From contig NC_060113.1 in the NCBI RefSeq assembly GCF_021155765.1, forward strand, positions 346,501-410,500: 64,000 bases of DNA, given 5' to 3'. Of the stretch, positions 49,950 through 60,682 are shown one piece after another. Positions within the stretch are counted from its first letter, which is position 1. Every line of letters starts with the position of its first letter. The notes beneath the pieces are model-generated. The model had not been told where the DNA came from. It made no database searches and saw only the letters and a list, made by a program, of their open reading frames with translations. The stretch is from Diprion similis (taxonomy: Eukaryota; Arthropoda; Insecta; Hymenoptera; Diprionidae). A program made the translations under genes and the position numbers.

Positions 49950-52900
49950 CTAAAAACATTCGGGTCTCAGTACATTCTCGGTAATAACCGTATTACCCTC
50001 GTTTTGAAAAGCGATTACATTGGTATTTGGGATTGGGAATACTTCTACTTCACCGAGTTGTAGAACTTTGCCATTCTTGTCGGATTTGAATTCCTCTTTG
50101 TCTTGATCACGTATGAAATCGTGTGAAGCTCGTAGGTTCGAGATCGATTTAAACGATGTAGAATCATCAGTCCTATCCGATAATAAGTTTATCTTCATCA
50201 CTCCTAGGTCAGTCTCTGTTTTTTCATCAGTCTTCATTTTTTCATCAGTCTTCGAATAAGTATCCGATTGCGTTGTAGCAGTTTGTATAGCGGGCGCTTC
50301 TGGTACCGAGATGGATTTGGTATTCGTTACAAATGAACTGGTAGCACCCATTTGGTCCATCCACGAATTCTTCATTTCCGGATTAGAATTGAATACCTCG
50401 CAACGTCGTGTATGGATTCGCATATTGTCCTTACGGTTGAAGAGTTTATTGCAGCCAGGACATGGATATCTGAAATAAACCGTTGAACAATACTCGTTGT
50501 AAGTATAGGATGGTCCGAATAAATATTAGGTTTAATTTTCAATCTTCACTTATTTCTACAATACTTGTTTTTATATTATATGTATGCTCATGAATATGTA
50601 AGTCCTTAACATTATTGTGCATCGCCTGAGGGGATCCATCCCAAGGCTCAGTAAAACAGCAGTTTGTCTACGTAACATTCCACCCGCAGTCAAAGTACTC
50701 GTCGATAAACTACGTATTGTATTTGTTAAGGCATGTTTCTACTAGTGTATTTTATATTTTCTGTTGCTAAATGTTTTTCTTCGTGGTTTGTAAGTATTTT
50801 GTCGCGAGAATGTGTTATCGACAGGTATCTTTCGCAGTTGTTTTGGATGTTTTTCCGTTTTCATTTAGGTATTACAAACAACAGAGGACTTGTAAATATT
50901 CTTTATTTGCTACCGAGTTGAAAGTATTCTACTACCAAACCTAAGATATTAATGTAAAAGGGAAAATAAAACTTTGGAAAAAAATAACTGAATTTTCTTG
51001 AAAAGCTCACCTTTTGCCCATATGCACGCTCATATGGGCCGAGATGTGGGATTGTTGGGCAAAAGACTTTTGGCACAATTCGCACTTGTACTTTCGAATT
51101 CCTTGATGCTTGAGGATATGCTCCTTGAGCATGTGTTTACTTTTGTAGACGTTTGAACAAAGTGGACAACTATATTTAGCTGCAGAATGTACCTGTGATT
51201 GCACAACGGTCTTGGTAAATTCATTTTCATTCATTTCGTTCATATTTTAGGGATGTATATGTATATAAATGAATAAATTTACATTTTCGTGGTTGGTTAA
51301 AGCTTTTTTCGACCGGGTTCGTACACCGCAAACACTGCAAACGTAATCCCGCGTGTGAACCTTGTCGTAATGCTTTTTAAGGGCCTCTGCATTGCAAAGA
51401 TATGTGGAGCAAAGCCTGCACATCAAACTTCTATCTTTGTTGTGCACAATCATGTGCGCTCGCATTCTGCAATTTGAGAAAAATTTCTTGCCGCAAACCT
51501 CGCAGGATATATCCTGTAAAATATGGATGTAACTTATAGTACATGAGACAGAGCTTTTCCTGAGTTCAGGAGCATGGGAATAAGGCTCGGTAATTTATGA
51601 ATACGTCGACGTGTTACACTAGTATCAAGTATTCCTTCATATACTCACTTTCGCGGGTTTGTGGGTAGTTTTGTGATAACTCAGCACCTGCCTGTTGGAA
51701 GTGGCGAAGTCACAAACTTTGCATTTGTAAGGTTTTGCACCCGTATGAGAATTAATGTGTTCCTCCAGCAAGACTGCAGTGCCGTAACGTTTCTCACATA
51801 GATTGCAGTGGAATGGTTTAATCTTTAAATGACGTTTTCTTATGTGACAGCGAATGTTGCTCACTGTAAGTGTGACAAAGTCGCACGATTTGCAACAATA
51901 CGGCTTCATGTTTAGGTGACCCCAAACATGCACCTGTTGGATTTGTTACAGTATTATAGAAGATTTTTTAGTCACATGTAGATGCTGGACAAGTTAGCAA
52001 GAAAGAAGTAGTTAAGTACCTGGCATTTGTCCATTCTCGGGTATATCTTTTCACATATTTCGCACTTTGCTCTCACTTTGTCTAATATCTTTATGTTTCT
52101 ATGAACTTCCTCGTCGTTGACTACACCCATGTTTACAGTATACAGAGTTTCTATGATCTCCTTCTGCTCGTTTGTTATCAGTTCGGTAAGTTTACCGAAC
52201 CGACCCTCAGACTTTTTTCGTCTATCCTGATAACCAGCAACATTTCGTTTACTATGCTTATTTGATTCTTGCGAATTATCGTCCTTCGACGAATCTATTA
52301 AAGACAACGGCGCTTCAATGATCTTCGACTCATTAGTTTTACAATTTACTTCATCGTTTGACGAACCTACCACTATTTGTGTTGTCGTTGTAAGATCGTC
52401 ATCGCTTTTCGTTTGAATATCCTTTACCAATTTGATCACTGAGTTTCTCACCAGCAAAGCTGTTGTGGAATTCTTTTCATGCCCAACATCTTGTACAGAA
52501 TTAATTTTTGAAATATTCTCACCCAGTCCTTTCATTGTATCATACTTCCAGGATTGTGTTTCTTCAGCCTCGTCGCCAGGTTGGGGACTTTTCTCAACTG
52601 ATTCCGCGCCTACTTCTCTTGAAGAACATTGTGTGATTGACATTGCCACACAAGTTTGTAATCTAACAAATTCCTCACCTCGATTCGCGGACAAATTCGA
52701 GGTCTCATTTTTTAGCACATTCGGTACATTGTTAGATTCGTTAATTTTATCCCCAGTCAATGTAGTAAGTTGCTCATCGAGTTTCTCGAAATCACTCTCA
52801 TTCTGAGAATTGTCCGGGGAACGTTTACCACCAAATTTAATAATCCCCTTTCCAGCTCTATCTGTAGTTCTGATATCACTTTCCATCAAACTCTTCTTCC

Positions 52901-53670
52901 TCGAAGTTGAACATGCTAGATCTTTGCTTTTATTTTTTTGCGTTTTTCTATTACCACAGTTTTTCCGCCCGATTTTTGTGACTGTAGCGTCTCCTTGGCC
53001 AAGACCATTGTAACTTTTTCTACGGGTTTTTATTGTCGGAGAATTACGCTTCCATGGCAATGCCGCTGTATGTTTTTCATTAGGCAAAGTCCTCTGATTC
53101 TGACACTCTGAAATTTCCAATGAACATGCCGTTACTCTGTTCTTCCTTAAATCGCCAATATTTTCTAAAGAGACGGTTGCATGTTCAAAAACCTTGTTCT
53201 CGTCTTTAAGTATCTTGACTTTATCTAATTGTTTCTTCTGAATGCGACTGCTCTTTCTTTTCACAGACTGTTTGTTGTGATATTCAAAAATTTGTTCTAG
53301 GGGCCTGTCTTCTTCGAACTTTACGTCTTCTGTGGTGGGCAAGACTTTTGATTTAGTTCCATCAGGTCTAATCAAGCTGTTGTTAGGCGAAATATTTTCT
53401 TTATCAACTTCTGAATATACTCTAACATCACGTTCGGTCAATTTTTTTGTTCGTTTTTTCTGAAATTAGGAAAATGGTGTGATTCGGTTAATTGACATAA
53501 AAACAATATGTAACTATCTAAAGGGATATTGAATATATATTGTATGAACTTACAGCTTGTAAAAGTTGTTGTTGTGTTTGATGACATTTGGTGTGAAAAT
53601 CGCTAACAAATTCCAGGGTGCCTATACATCGCATGCAAACTTTCTTTGACAATCCATCATCCTTCTTGAT
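49950..53670 (-). CDS. ZAD-type C2H2 zinc-finger protein, ten fingers, first ZAD exon missing
   Basis: Probable nuclear DNA-binding regulator. Six exons are visible on the minus strand: 53554-53670, 52020-53459, 51649-51933, 51283-51513, 51011-51192 and 49950-50469. They stay in frame across GT-AG introns for 924 codons. The first one encodes the second half of a ZAD domain (KKVCMRCIGTLEFVSDFHTKC). No exon carrying the first CxxC pair is visible within 2 kb upstream. A 460-residue charged, low-complexity linker follows, then ten C2H2 fingers spread over five exons. Finger 1 (CEICEKIYPRMDKCQVHVWGH) spans a splice, and the last finger (YPCPGCNKLF...HTRRC) ends in Cys rather than His. Finger order and spacing match the neighbouring gene at 55.7-59.5 kb, so the two are tandem paralogues. 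The phase-0 start of the first visible exon would accept the neighbour's ZAD exon. Confidence 0.88.
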
Positions 53671-55713
53671 CTATAAAAATAAAATCCGAGTTGAAATCAG
53701 TTATACAAATATATTTAATAATATAATAAAGACGTCGAATAAATATCAGGGTTCATAGAATTTCTTGTGGGGTATTTGAATATACTTACATAATAAATTA
53801 GATAATTACACTTCCTTTACTACCTGTATTTCTTTTTCATTTTTTCTTTATATAAATCATGAAAGAAAAATTTTCGTTTAGCTTAGGATATGGGTAAACT
53901 GCGAGCTAACTAAAATCCAGATGGTATTCAGCTTGTTATTCCAGAAGCGCAATCCAGGGACGGATATGTAGATGGATTATGTTTTTGTTGAACAAATTGT
54001 AAACCGAAAATTCGAATATGTCATTTTGGCTTAAAATGAGGTGAATTTTGCTTTTATTTCGAGTCGTGGAAGGGGGCAACCCATGCCTATGTTATGATTA
54101 TAAACGATATTTTCGGTGTTTCAAAATATCATTCTTTATTTATAATCTTATCAAATAGAACAGATATTTTTTTTAGAGGTACTCTGCTATTTTTTAATTC
54201 AACAAGTAGTGTTAATGGTTTCAGATAAACAGTCTTATTGGGTAACTCAAGTAGATATATAAAAAAAAATTCATGGAAAAAATTTGTTGTTATTAACAAT
54301 AATTGGAAGCTGAACTGACAATGAGTGTGGGTTGTTTTTTTTATTAACGTAATCTTAAAAAATTAGCTGTACCATCATTAATTATTTCTACTCATTTCGA
54401 TAAAGATAACGTATTAGGGTTTCATTCAAAGTTCAATTGAAAAATTATTTTGTACAAATTAGTTGCTTTCCATGTTTACATTTCTTCAACCATTTATGTC
54501 AACGGTCAAACACATGCAGAACTTTTGTATTCAAGATTAAATACACAATATCGCGCTATCTTTGTCGAAATGAATAGAAATATATGATGCTATAGTATTG
54601 CAAATTGCTTAATGTTATTTAAAAGAAAATCATAATATAATCACTTCAGCTCTTCCTTAATAGTCGACCTTAACCGATTCGTTCATAAATGTTACTTTGA
54701 TAAGGAGTTACCCATTTTTCGCCAGATGGCATAAGAAATGCATCAAAATTTTTTTTTTTTGGATAATATGAATTAGCATAAAGTTGATGCTGTTTACTCA
54801 TTTCCAATTACACGAATGTTTTCACAAATCGACAACCAGGCCGTTTTCTTAAGTTAAAGGCACCTGCATACATGTCTAATTGATTATCATAAATCTCCTG
54901 TGAACTTGTGCATCAAATAATCAATATGAATGTATAAATTGGACTGTTTATAACAAACATTTTGATCTTTGTGACACCAGCTCCGGAGGTTTAACGCAAA
55001 TACTTTCATAAAACAATGATTACTGTATAATATTTATCTCATACGGTTTGGAACTTTCTTAAAGTTAATTCTAAATGTAGAATTTTCAAAAATATATATT
55101 CGCTCGTTACTCTCTCAGTATAAAAGTCACAAAAGTAGTCTTATACATCCCTCTTAAAATTTCATTTAAATTAGTTAGATAATCAGTGGAAAATGTTTTA
55201 TTTTACAACAAATTTGAAATTAGTAACGTTAATATAATGAATTATTAATTAAAGAAAATAAATAAATCACTGATTTCCAACTTTACAATGGCTTTGAAGG
55301 TGTTGAGTTTTTAGGATCCATATGTAGAGCTCTATTAAGGTTTACTGAATTTCAATCAGTATCAAAGTTACGAAATAACGATTTTTCGGAAAATACATTC
55401 TTACATAAACGTTACAAATTTCAAACTTATACTTTACATCGAATTTTTGAGAATTTTCATTACGTCACGTGTTTGTGACACCTCACTTTGGAAGCCCTAC
55501 AGATTTTTAGTCGCGACTTACGATTTGCCAAAAATATCTATTAATGTTTCTTCCAGTCTGCATAATTTCATTGGAATTTTTTGCCCCGCGGTCAATCTTT
55601 TCTACAGTTAGCCCATCTCTCTGGGTACAAACTTAAAGGGCAAAACAGGAATAAAGATAAGGTCTGTTTACTTGGCACTTTAGTGTAAAACCAAACTAGA
55701 ATCCAAGTTTAAA
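53671..55713. other. AT-rich spacer between the two zinc-finger genes
   Basis: About 2 kb with no coding exon seen on either strand and no CxLC-type ZAD start on the minus strand. The right part is probably the 3' UTR of the upstream zinc-finger gene: a minus-strand AATAAA (TTTATT at 55197-55202) lies about 510 bases past its stop. Nothing else is recognised. Confidence 0.5.
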
Positions 55714-58700
55714 CTATTTTTCGATCGGGGTTGCAGGATCGACATTATCCTTAGCAGCACCCTTGGTTCCCTTTTGCTTATCCTTTGGCTTGGCGCTTGT
55801 AGGCTTAAAGTGCCGTTTCCTATGCACCTTCATGTTATCCTGTCTGTTGAAACGTCGTCCACAATCAGGACAGGGGTACTTTTTTTCTCCATGGACATGT
55901 CTGTGGGCTGCCAGATGACTCGCCTGAGCAAACGTTGCACCACACTTCTGGCATACATGTTTACGAAGGCCCTGATGTTTCGATAGATGCTCACTCAAAA
56001 ATGTCCTGGAAGCATATTTATTGTTGCAAACCGGGCAACTGAACGGCCTTGGATTTTTGTGCTGAAGCACATGGCTCTTGTACTTTGACTTCACTTTGAA
56101 CTCTTTGCCGCAAACTTCGCAGACATGGGTTGCAGCATGACTGGACTTGATATGGTCGTTTAGTACGGATAGGCTAGAGTACAAATTGTAACAGAAATGG
56201 CATCGGAAATTCCTCCGATTCTTCATATGAACGCTGGCTATGTGGCTCAGCAGTCTCGTGCGAAACGGAAACACGTTGCCACAGTACTCGCAAGCAAGAT
56301 TCTGGGAGGGTAGGTGAGACTTAGCATGCATTTGTAATGAAACTTTGTGGTGATATCGAAGGCCGCACTCGTCGCATGCATATGGCTTTATGCCTTGGTG
56401 TACGTTCTCATGTTCTGTGAGGTCAAATTTAGACCGCAATCTCCTTGGACACTTGGGACATTGGAAGGGCCTTGGATTTGTATGGGTGGACCTGATATGC
56501 TTCAGAACATCAGACTTGCAGACAAATTTAGCTGGGCACAGAGTGCACAAGTACTGTTTGATCCCAAGATGAGTTTTGACATGAACGATACACTTGTCCT
56601 TGCGGCTGTACTTTTTTCGGCACAGCCGACAAATGTAGCGTGATCGCTTTTCCACAATTGTCTGCTCAATGTTTTCATCCACGCTAATTTCTTCTCCGTC
56701 CATACGGAAGAGGTCTTCCGGATTCCGTCCAGCTAGTAGCCGTGCCTCAACATCCCCATCTTCATCCTCCTTAGAGTTTGTTCGGTTGAATACTTTGTCA
56801 ACAATAGCACGAATCTCTGAGCCGTTCTGATTTTCGAGGAGTTTTACTATAGCCCCACGATCTACCATGCATGAGCCCTGATCAGGAAACACCTTGGCCA
56901 GGACAGTAACACAGTCGGTCTTTTGTTTGTGACGCAACTCAATGATGAAGTTAATGTCCTCATTACAACCATTCATGCCTGTAGATTCTTTGACTGTAAC
57001 TTGCATATTCTCTGAATTTGCAACAGTTGTAAGAACCTTGTTTAAGGCAGAAGTAGGAATCTGTATCATATCACCACGCTCCTGGGATGAGTGAGACTCC
57101 TCTGAATTCTGGCAACCCACTGAGCTAATACTTTCGGCGGTATTGCCGTGGCTTCGTAGCCTATTTGCAATTGGTGCATTCTGACAGACTTCATTTATGT
57201 CATATCCAAGTGTACCGTTGTTTGTACCACTGCTGCTGCTGCTGTTATTACTATTACTACTACTAGTATTACTACTACTACTACTACTACTGTTACTTTT
57301 ACTAATTGGCTGTTGAGTATTTTGCAAATTATCGCATGGAGTTGTAATTGTTGTTGCTGTTTTTTCCATTAAATCCACCAAAGTATCAACTTCAGGTTGC
57401 TTCATAGGCAGATTTGTGGCTGATGTTTCAACGGAATCTTGGTCAATTGATATACCAGTGTCTTCAACGATAGGTGAAATTTGGCCATCCAAAGATAGAC
57501 TTTGATCGGAGTCTTTGGAAACGACATCTTCGCCTGGGGGATTTTGATTTTTGTCGATGTTATTGTTGTTCATTGGCAAAGACGGAGTATTGTCGTTTTT
57601 CACTTCATCCTGCAGACAGAGCAAATTAAACGTACGAGGACACTGAGGTGCTCGAAGTACCCACAGAAAAATGTGTACATAATCAAAAATTATAGGGTTT
57701 TACACAAAACCACCAAGACTTTATTTGCAGGCACCGTTTGTTTTGGACTCTGCAAGCTAATCAATGTTACCATGCACAGGAAGTGAAGCAAAAAAGCAAG
57801 GGATGATTCCTTCATCTGGAATAAGTAGAAATATCTTGGTAACATACTATAAAGTGCAAAATAGCTCAATCTTTGATGCTCCTGGTTTGGCAACATTGAG
57901 CAGAATGCCTCAGTGTGAAAGGTACGTGGCTAGAAATGATTTTTAATTCCATTGTGCATTGAGTCAAAAACAAAAGTAGAAAATATATAAAATGTACCGC
58001 GAGTCCATTCCACACGGCGAGAAAAATTTCAAGTAGAACACGCAGTTGCAATCAAATGTATCAGATATAGAGTAATAGAGCGGCAGAGCTATAAGGATTT
58101 AGCTAGTGTTACAGTGAAAACAATATATATGACTTACAACGTCAGTGGGAGATGGCCAATTGAAACGATCGCGCAACAGTTGTTGGGTGCGAAGGCATTC
58201 CTCCTGAAAATCGCAAACGAATTCCAGCTTGCCCAGGCACTGTACGCAGATCGCCTTGGGCAGCGGGTCCCTCTCATCTATCTGCGATTCAAACAAAAAT
58301 TCTAAGGCTTAGGTATATAGCGAGTAAACAGAAACCGAGTAATAATAAAAGACTTAGGAATCAATGAATAAATTTTTATGTGATGAAAATAATATGAAAA
58401 CCAATAAGATATATTCATTTTCTCGACAAGGACAGAAAACAAAACTGACAAAAAGAATTTTTTTCAGTATCTTTGTTGTGTTCTGTGCTGTCCTAATAAT
58501 TTAAAAATAATTTAAAAAGGAAAAGATTAAATAAGGAAACTTTCTTAACTTGATGAGTCACATAATAATCGATACTCCGCATCAACTCGATAAACGTATA
58601 GTACGCATAAACTTTTTTCTCCAAGACTATTGAGATATCCATGAATTACATATAAATTCACGCAATTAAGAAAAGATGGTGCAATTGAAATAGAATACTC

Positions 58701-59541
58701 CTAATTCGGCAAGACATGTGCATGTTGGTGTGCAGTTGAGCAAACTATAGACACATTTTAAAATATCCAACCAGGCTGAGGATATAAAAATCTTCTCAAA
58801 CGAAGCAGTACATATGAGCGACGTAATATTTTAAAAGCCTACCGCTCTATACTCTATTGAAAACAATAAAAGTTTACATGATTAAAGTCTAAGCTTACAG
58901 CTACAAACAAAGGACGTACCTGCTGTGACACACATGGTATGTGTCAGATTATAAAATAGTTTCAACAATTCTCACTCACACAGAGGCCATGTTTTACAAT
59001 TTTCACAACTAGTCGCAGACTTGAAAGGCATCATCACAACGTTAAATAAATCATTCTATTTATACCTTAACGGCTAGATCCGGATACATAAAAAAAAATA
59101 TGCAATATGTTTAAATACTATTTTTTACGCAAAAATGATGGGGTGCAATCGGACTTCAGTCTTCAGATATCCTATTGCATTAATCATTATCCATGGAATC
59201 GAGTATCAGCAGTGTTTCGATTTTCTTGATGATTTTGGTGTAGAAAAAAAGGGATTTAAACCCAGGATCATCCACGTGGGTAATTGATCGAACACCGCCT
59301 TCAACGGTTTTGACCAGCCGATAACAACATTGGACTTCGGGCAGTTAGTGTGGGTATTCAAGTGTGAATTGAGGTATACAATTACCAAAATGTTGATTTT
59401 CGTGTGAATCTTCAAGCCCAGGTATCTCTTGGTCCCTTCCTCTCCAAATACGTCAATGTAGATGCTCTCGCACTGCCCGCAAAGCCTGCAGATCTGCGCC
59501 TCCTCTTCCAACGCCATTTTCGTTGTTGTGTACGCCGACAT
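55714..59541 (-). CDS. ZAD-type C2H2 zinc-finger protein, ten fingers
   Basis: Probable nuclear DNA-binding regulator with an N-terminal ZAD dimerisation domain. Three exons on the minus strand, 59386-59541, 58138-58281 and 55714-57609, join in phase 0 to 731 residues. ZAD zinc ligands are C18/C21 (QICRLCG, exon 1) and C64/C67 (ICVQCLGKLEF, exon 2). A linker with a Ser/Asn-rich tract (about 204-230) and an acidic segment (KEDEDGDVE) leads to ten C2H2 fingers at about residues 425-706, all in one exon, followed by a Lys-rich tail. The last finger is YPCPDCGRRFNRQDNMKVHRKRH. The start is the first ATG (59541); Met9 is an alternative. The intron between the two ZAD exons is 1.1 kb. The gene to the left is a tandem paralogue whose fingers are interrupted by introns, unlike here. 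No clear orthologue name. Confidence 0.92.
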
Positions 59542-59937
59542 GGGACACCGATCAGACGACTTGAGAACCCGAGAAATGTTGAAAAATCATCAGGAAGAGA
59601 ACCGATGACATCAAAGGAAACCACTAATCCCTAAACCTGCCATTACTAAAACACTGGAAATATTATTGTTACATACACTACTTTTAAAATAAAAATAAAA
59701 ATAAAAGGAAATAACGCGGAACAAAAGTAATTGATCTTGGTGCCGACTCGCTGCGGCAGACTGCACTCTTTTGCACGGTCAACGCGTTTCGCCACGGCAA
59801 GGGGGTGAAGAGGATCAGCCAATCAGGCTACAGCACAGAATTGTGAACTGTTGTGAAGCATGGGAGTGAATCGTATATGCCCAGACGTTGAATAGTCACG
59901 CAAAAGATGGAAGAGCTACATCTATCGATAATACATA

Positions 59938-60069
59938 GGATGCGTTCCGAAATTAACTGCCGGTGTTATCAGCAAACTCTTTATCTCTTTTGCGCTACGG
60001 AGTTTGTGCCTAGCTTTGTCTCTGTCCTAGGGAGTTTTCAGTGCTGCTAGCTAGTTTCGGAATGCACCC
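59938..60069 (+). mobile_element. Short TIR element, copy 1 (132 bp)
   Basis: Begins GGATGCGTTCCGAAATTAAC and ends with the inverse AGTTTCGGAATGCACCC, an imperfect terminal inverted repeat of about 20 bases. ATA flanks both ends, a possible 3-bp target duplication. It has no coding capacity. Its interior matches the reverse complement of copy 2. Confidence 0.75.
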
Positions 60070-60105
60070 ATAGTACTAAAAATCTAGTAATACCATGAGT
60101 ATTAA

Positions 60106-60225
60106 GGGTGCGTTCCGAAATTAGCTAAACTCTCTGGGATAGAGGCAGAGCTAATCAAGAAGTCGGTAGCGCAAAAGAGGTAAAAGATAGTTGACAGCAC
60201 TGGAAGCTAATATCGGAACGCACCC
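60106..60225 (-). mobile_element. Short TIR element, copy 2 (120 bp), opposite orientation
   Basis: Begins GGGTGCGTTCCGAAATTAGC and ends GCTAATATCGGAACGCACCC, a near-perfect 20-base terminal inverted repeat. Its interior in reverse orientation shares CTCTTTTGCGCTAC and other blocks with copy 1, so the two are members of one family. TIR and flank style resemble PIF/Harbinger-type MITEs, which is an inference only. Confidence 0.8.
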
Positions 60226-60641
60226 AAAGACAGACCACTGTTACCAGTAGTTAGGAGGGAAATGTTGCCAACGTTGATCCCTGTGGCTGATCTGGGTTGA
60301 TCCATCGGATGAGGTCTGCTCAGGTCAGGTGGGTCCAGGTTCAGTTAACCAAAACTGTCAGATTCATAGTATTAATTTAAGGCATAACACGTGCCTGATA
60401 CGTGTTTTTGATTACTGGGTTTCTAAAATGACTTTCAAAACTGATGAGAAAATCAAACTACGAGTAATCCGTCTCTACAAGTCGTACCAAATGATATCTT
60501 GCTTGACCGTTGAATTGTAAAATGTACCAAAGTTTGTTGTTCTTTTTTGTATTCTTTGTATGATTATTATAAGTAAAAGCATTACTTCAATATCAGGTGA
60601 AGAAAGAGTTAAAAACGATCTATTTTATTTGAATTTCAGTA

Positions 60642-60665
60642 ATGGTTGTTAGAAAGTCTTATTGA
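60642..60665 (+). promoter_or_regulatory. Short upstream ORF before the NYN ribonuclease start
   Basis: An ATG two bases after the splice acceptor opens a seven-codon frame ending in TGA, 17 bases before the main ATG at 60683. Such a uORF often lowers translation of the main frame; an effect here is inferred. Confidence 0.4.
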
Positions 60666-60682
60666 AACAACTGGGGCAGCTA

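Larger units (their letters stand above)
59542..60639. other. Divergent promoter region between zinc-finger gene and NYN ribonuclease gene
   Basis: A head-to-head spacer. It carries two small inverted-repeat elements (59938-60069 and 60106-60225). The plus-strand stretch from about 60.24 to 60.52 kb may include a non-coding first exon of the NYN ribonuclease gene, since the first coding exon begins right after an acceptor at 60638-60639. No core promoter motif is decisive. Confidence 0.45.
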
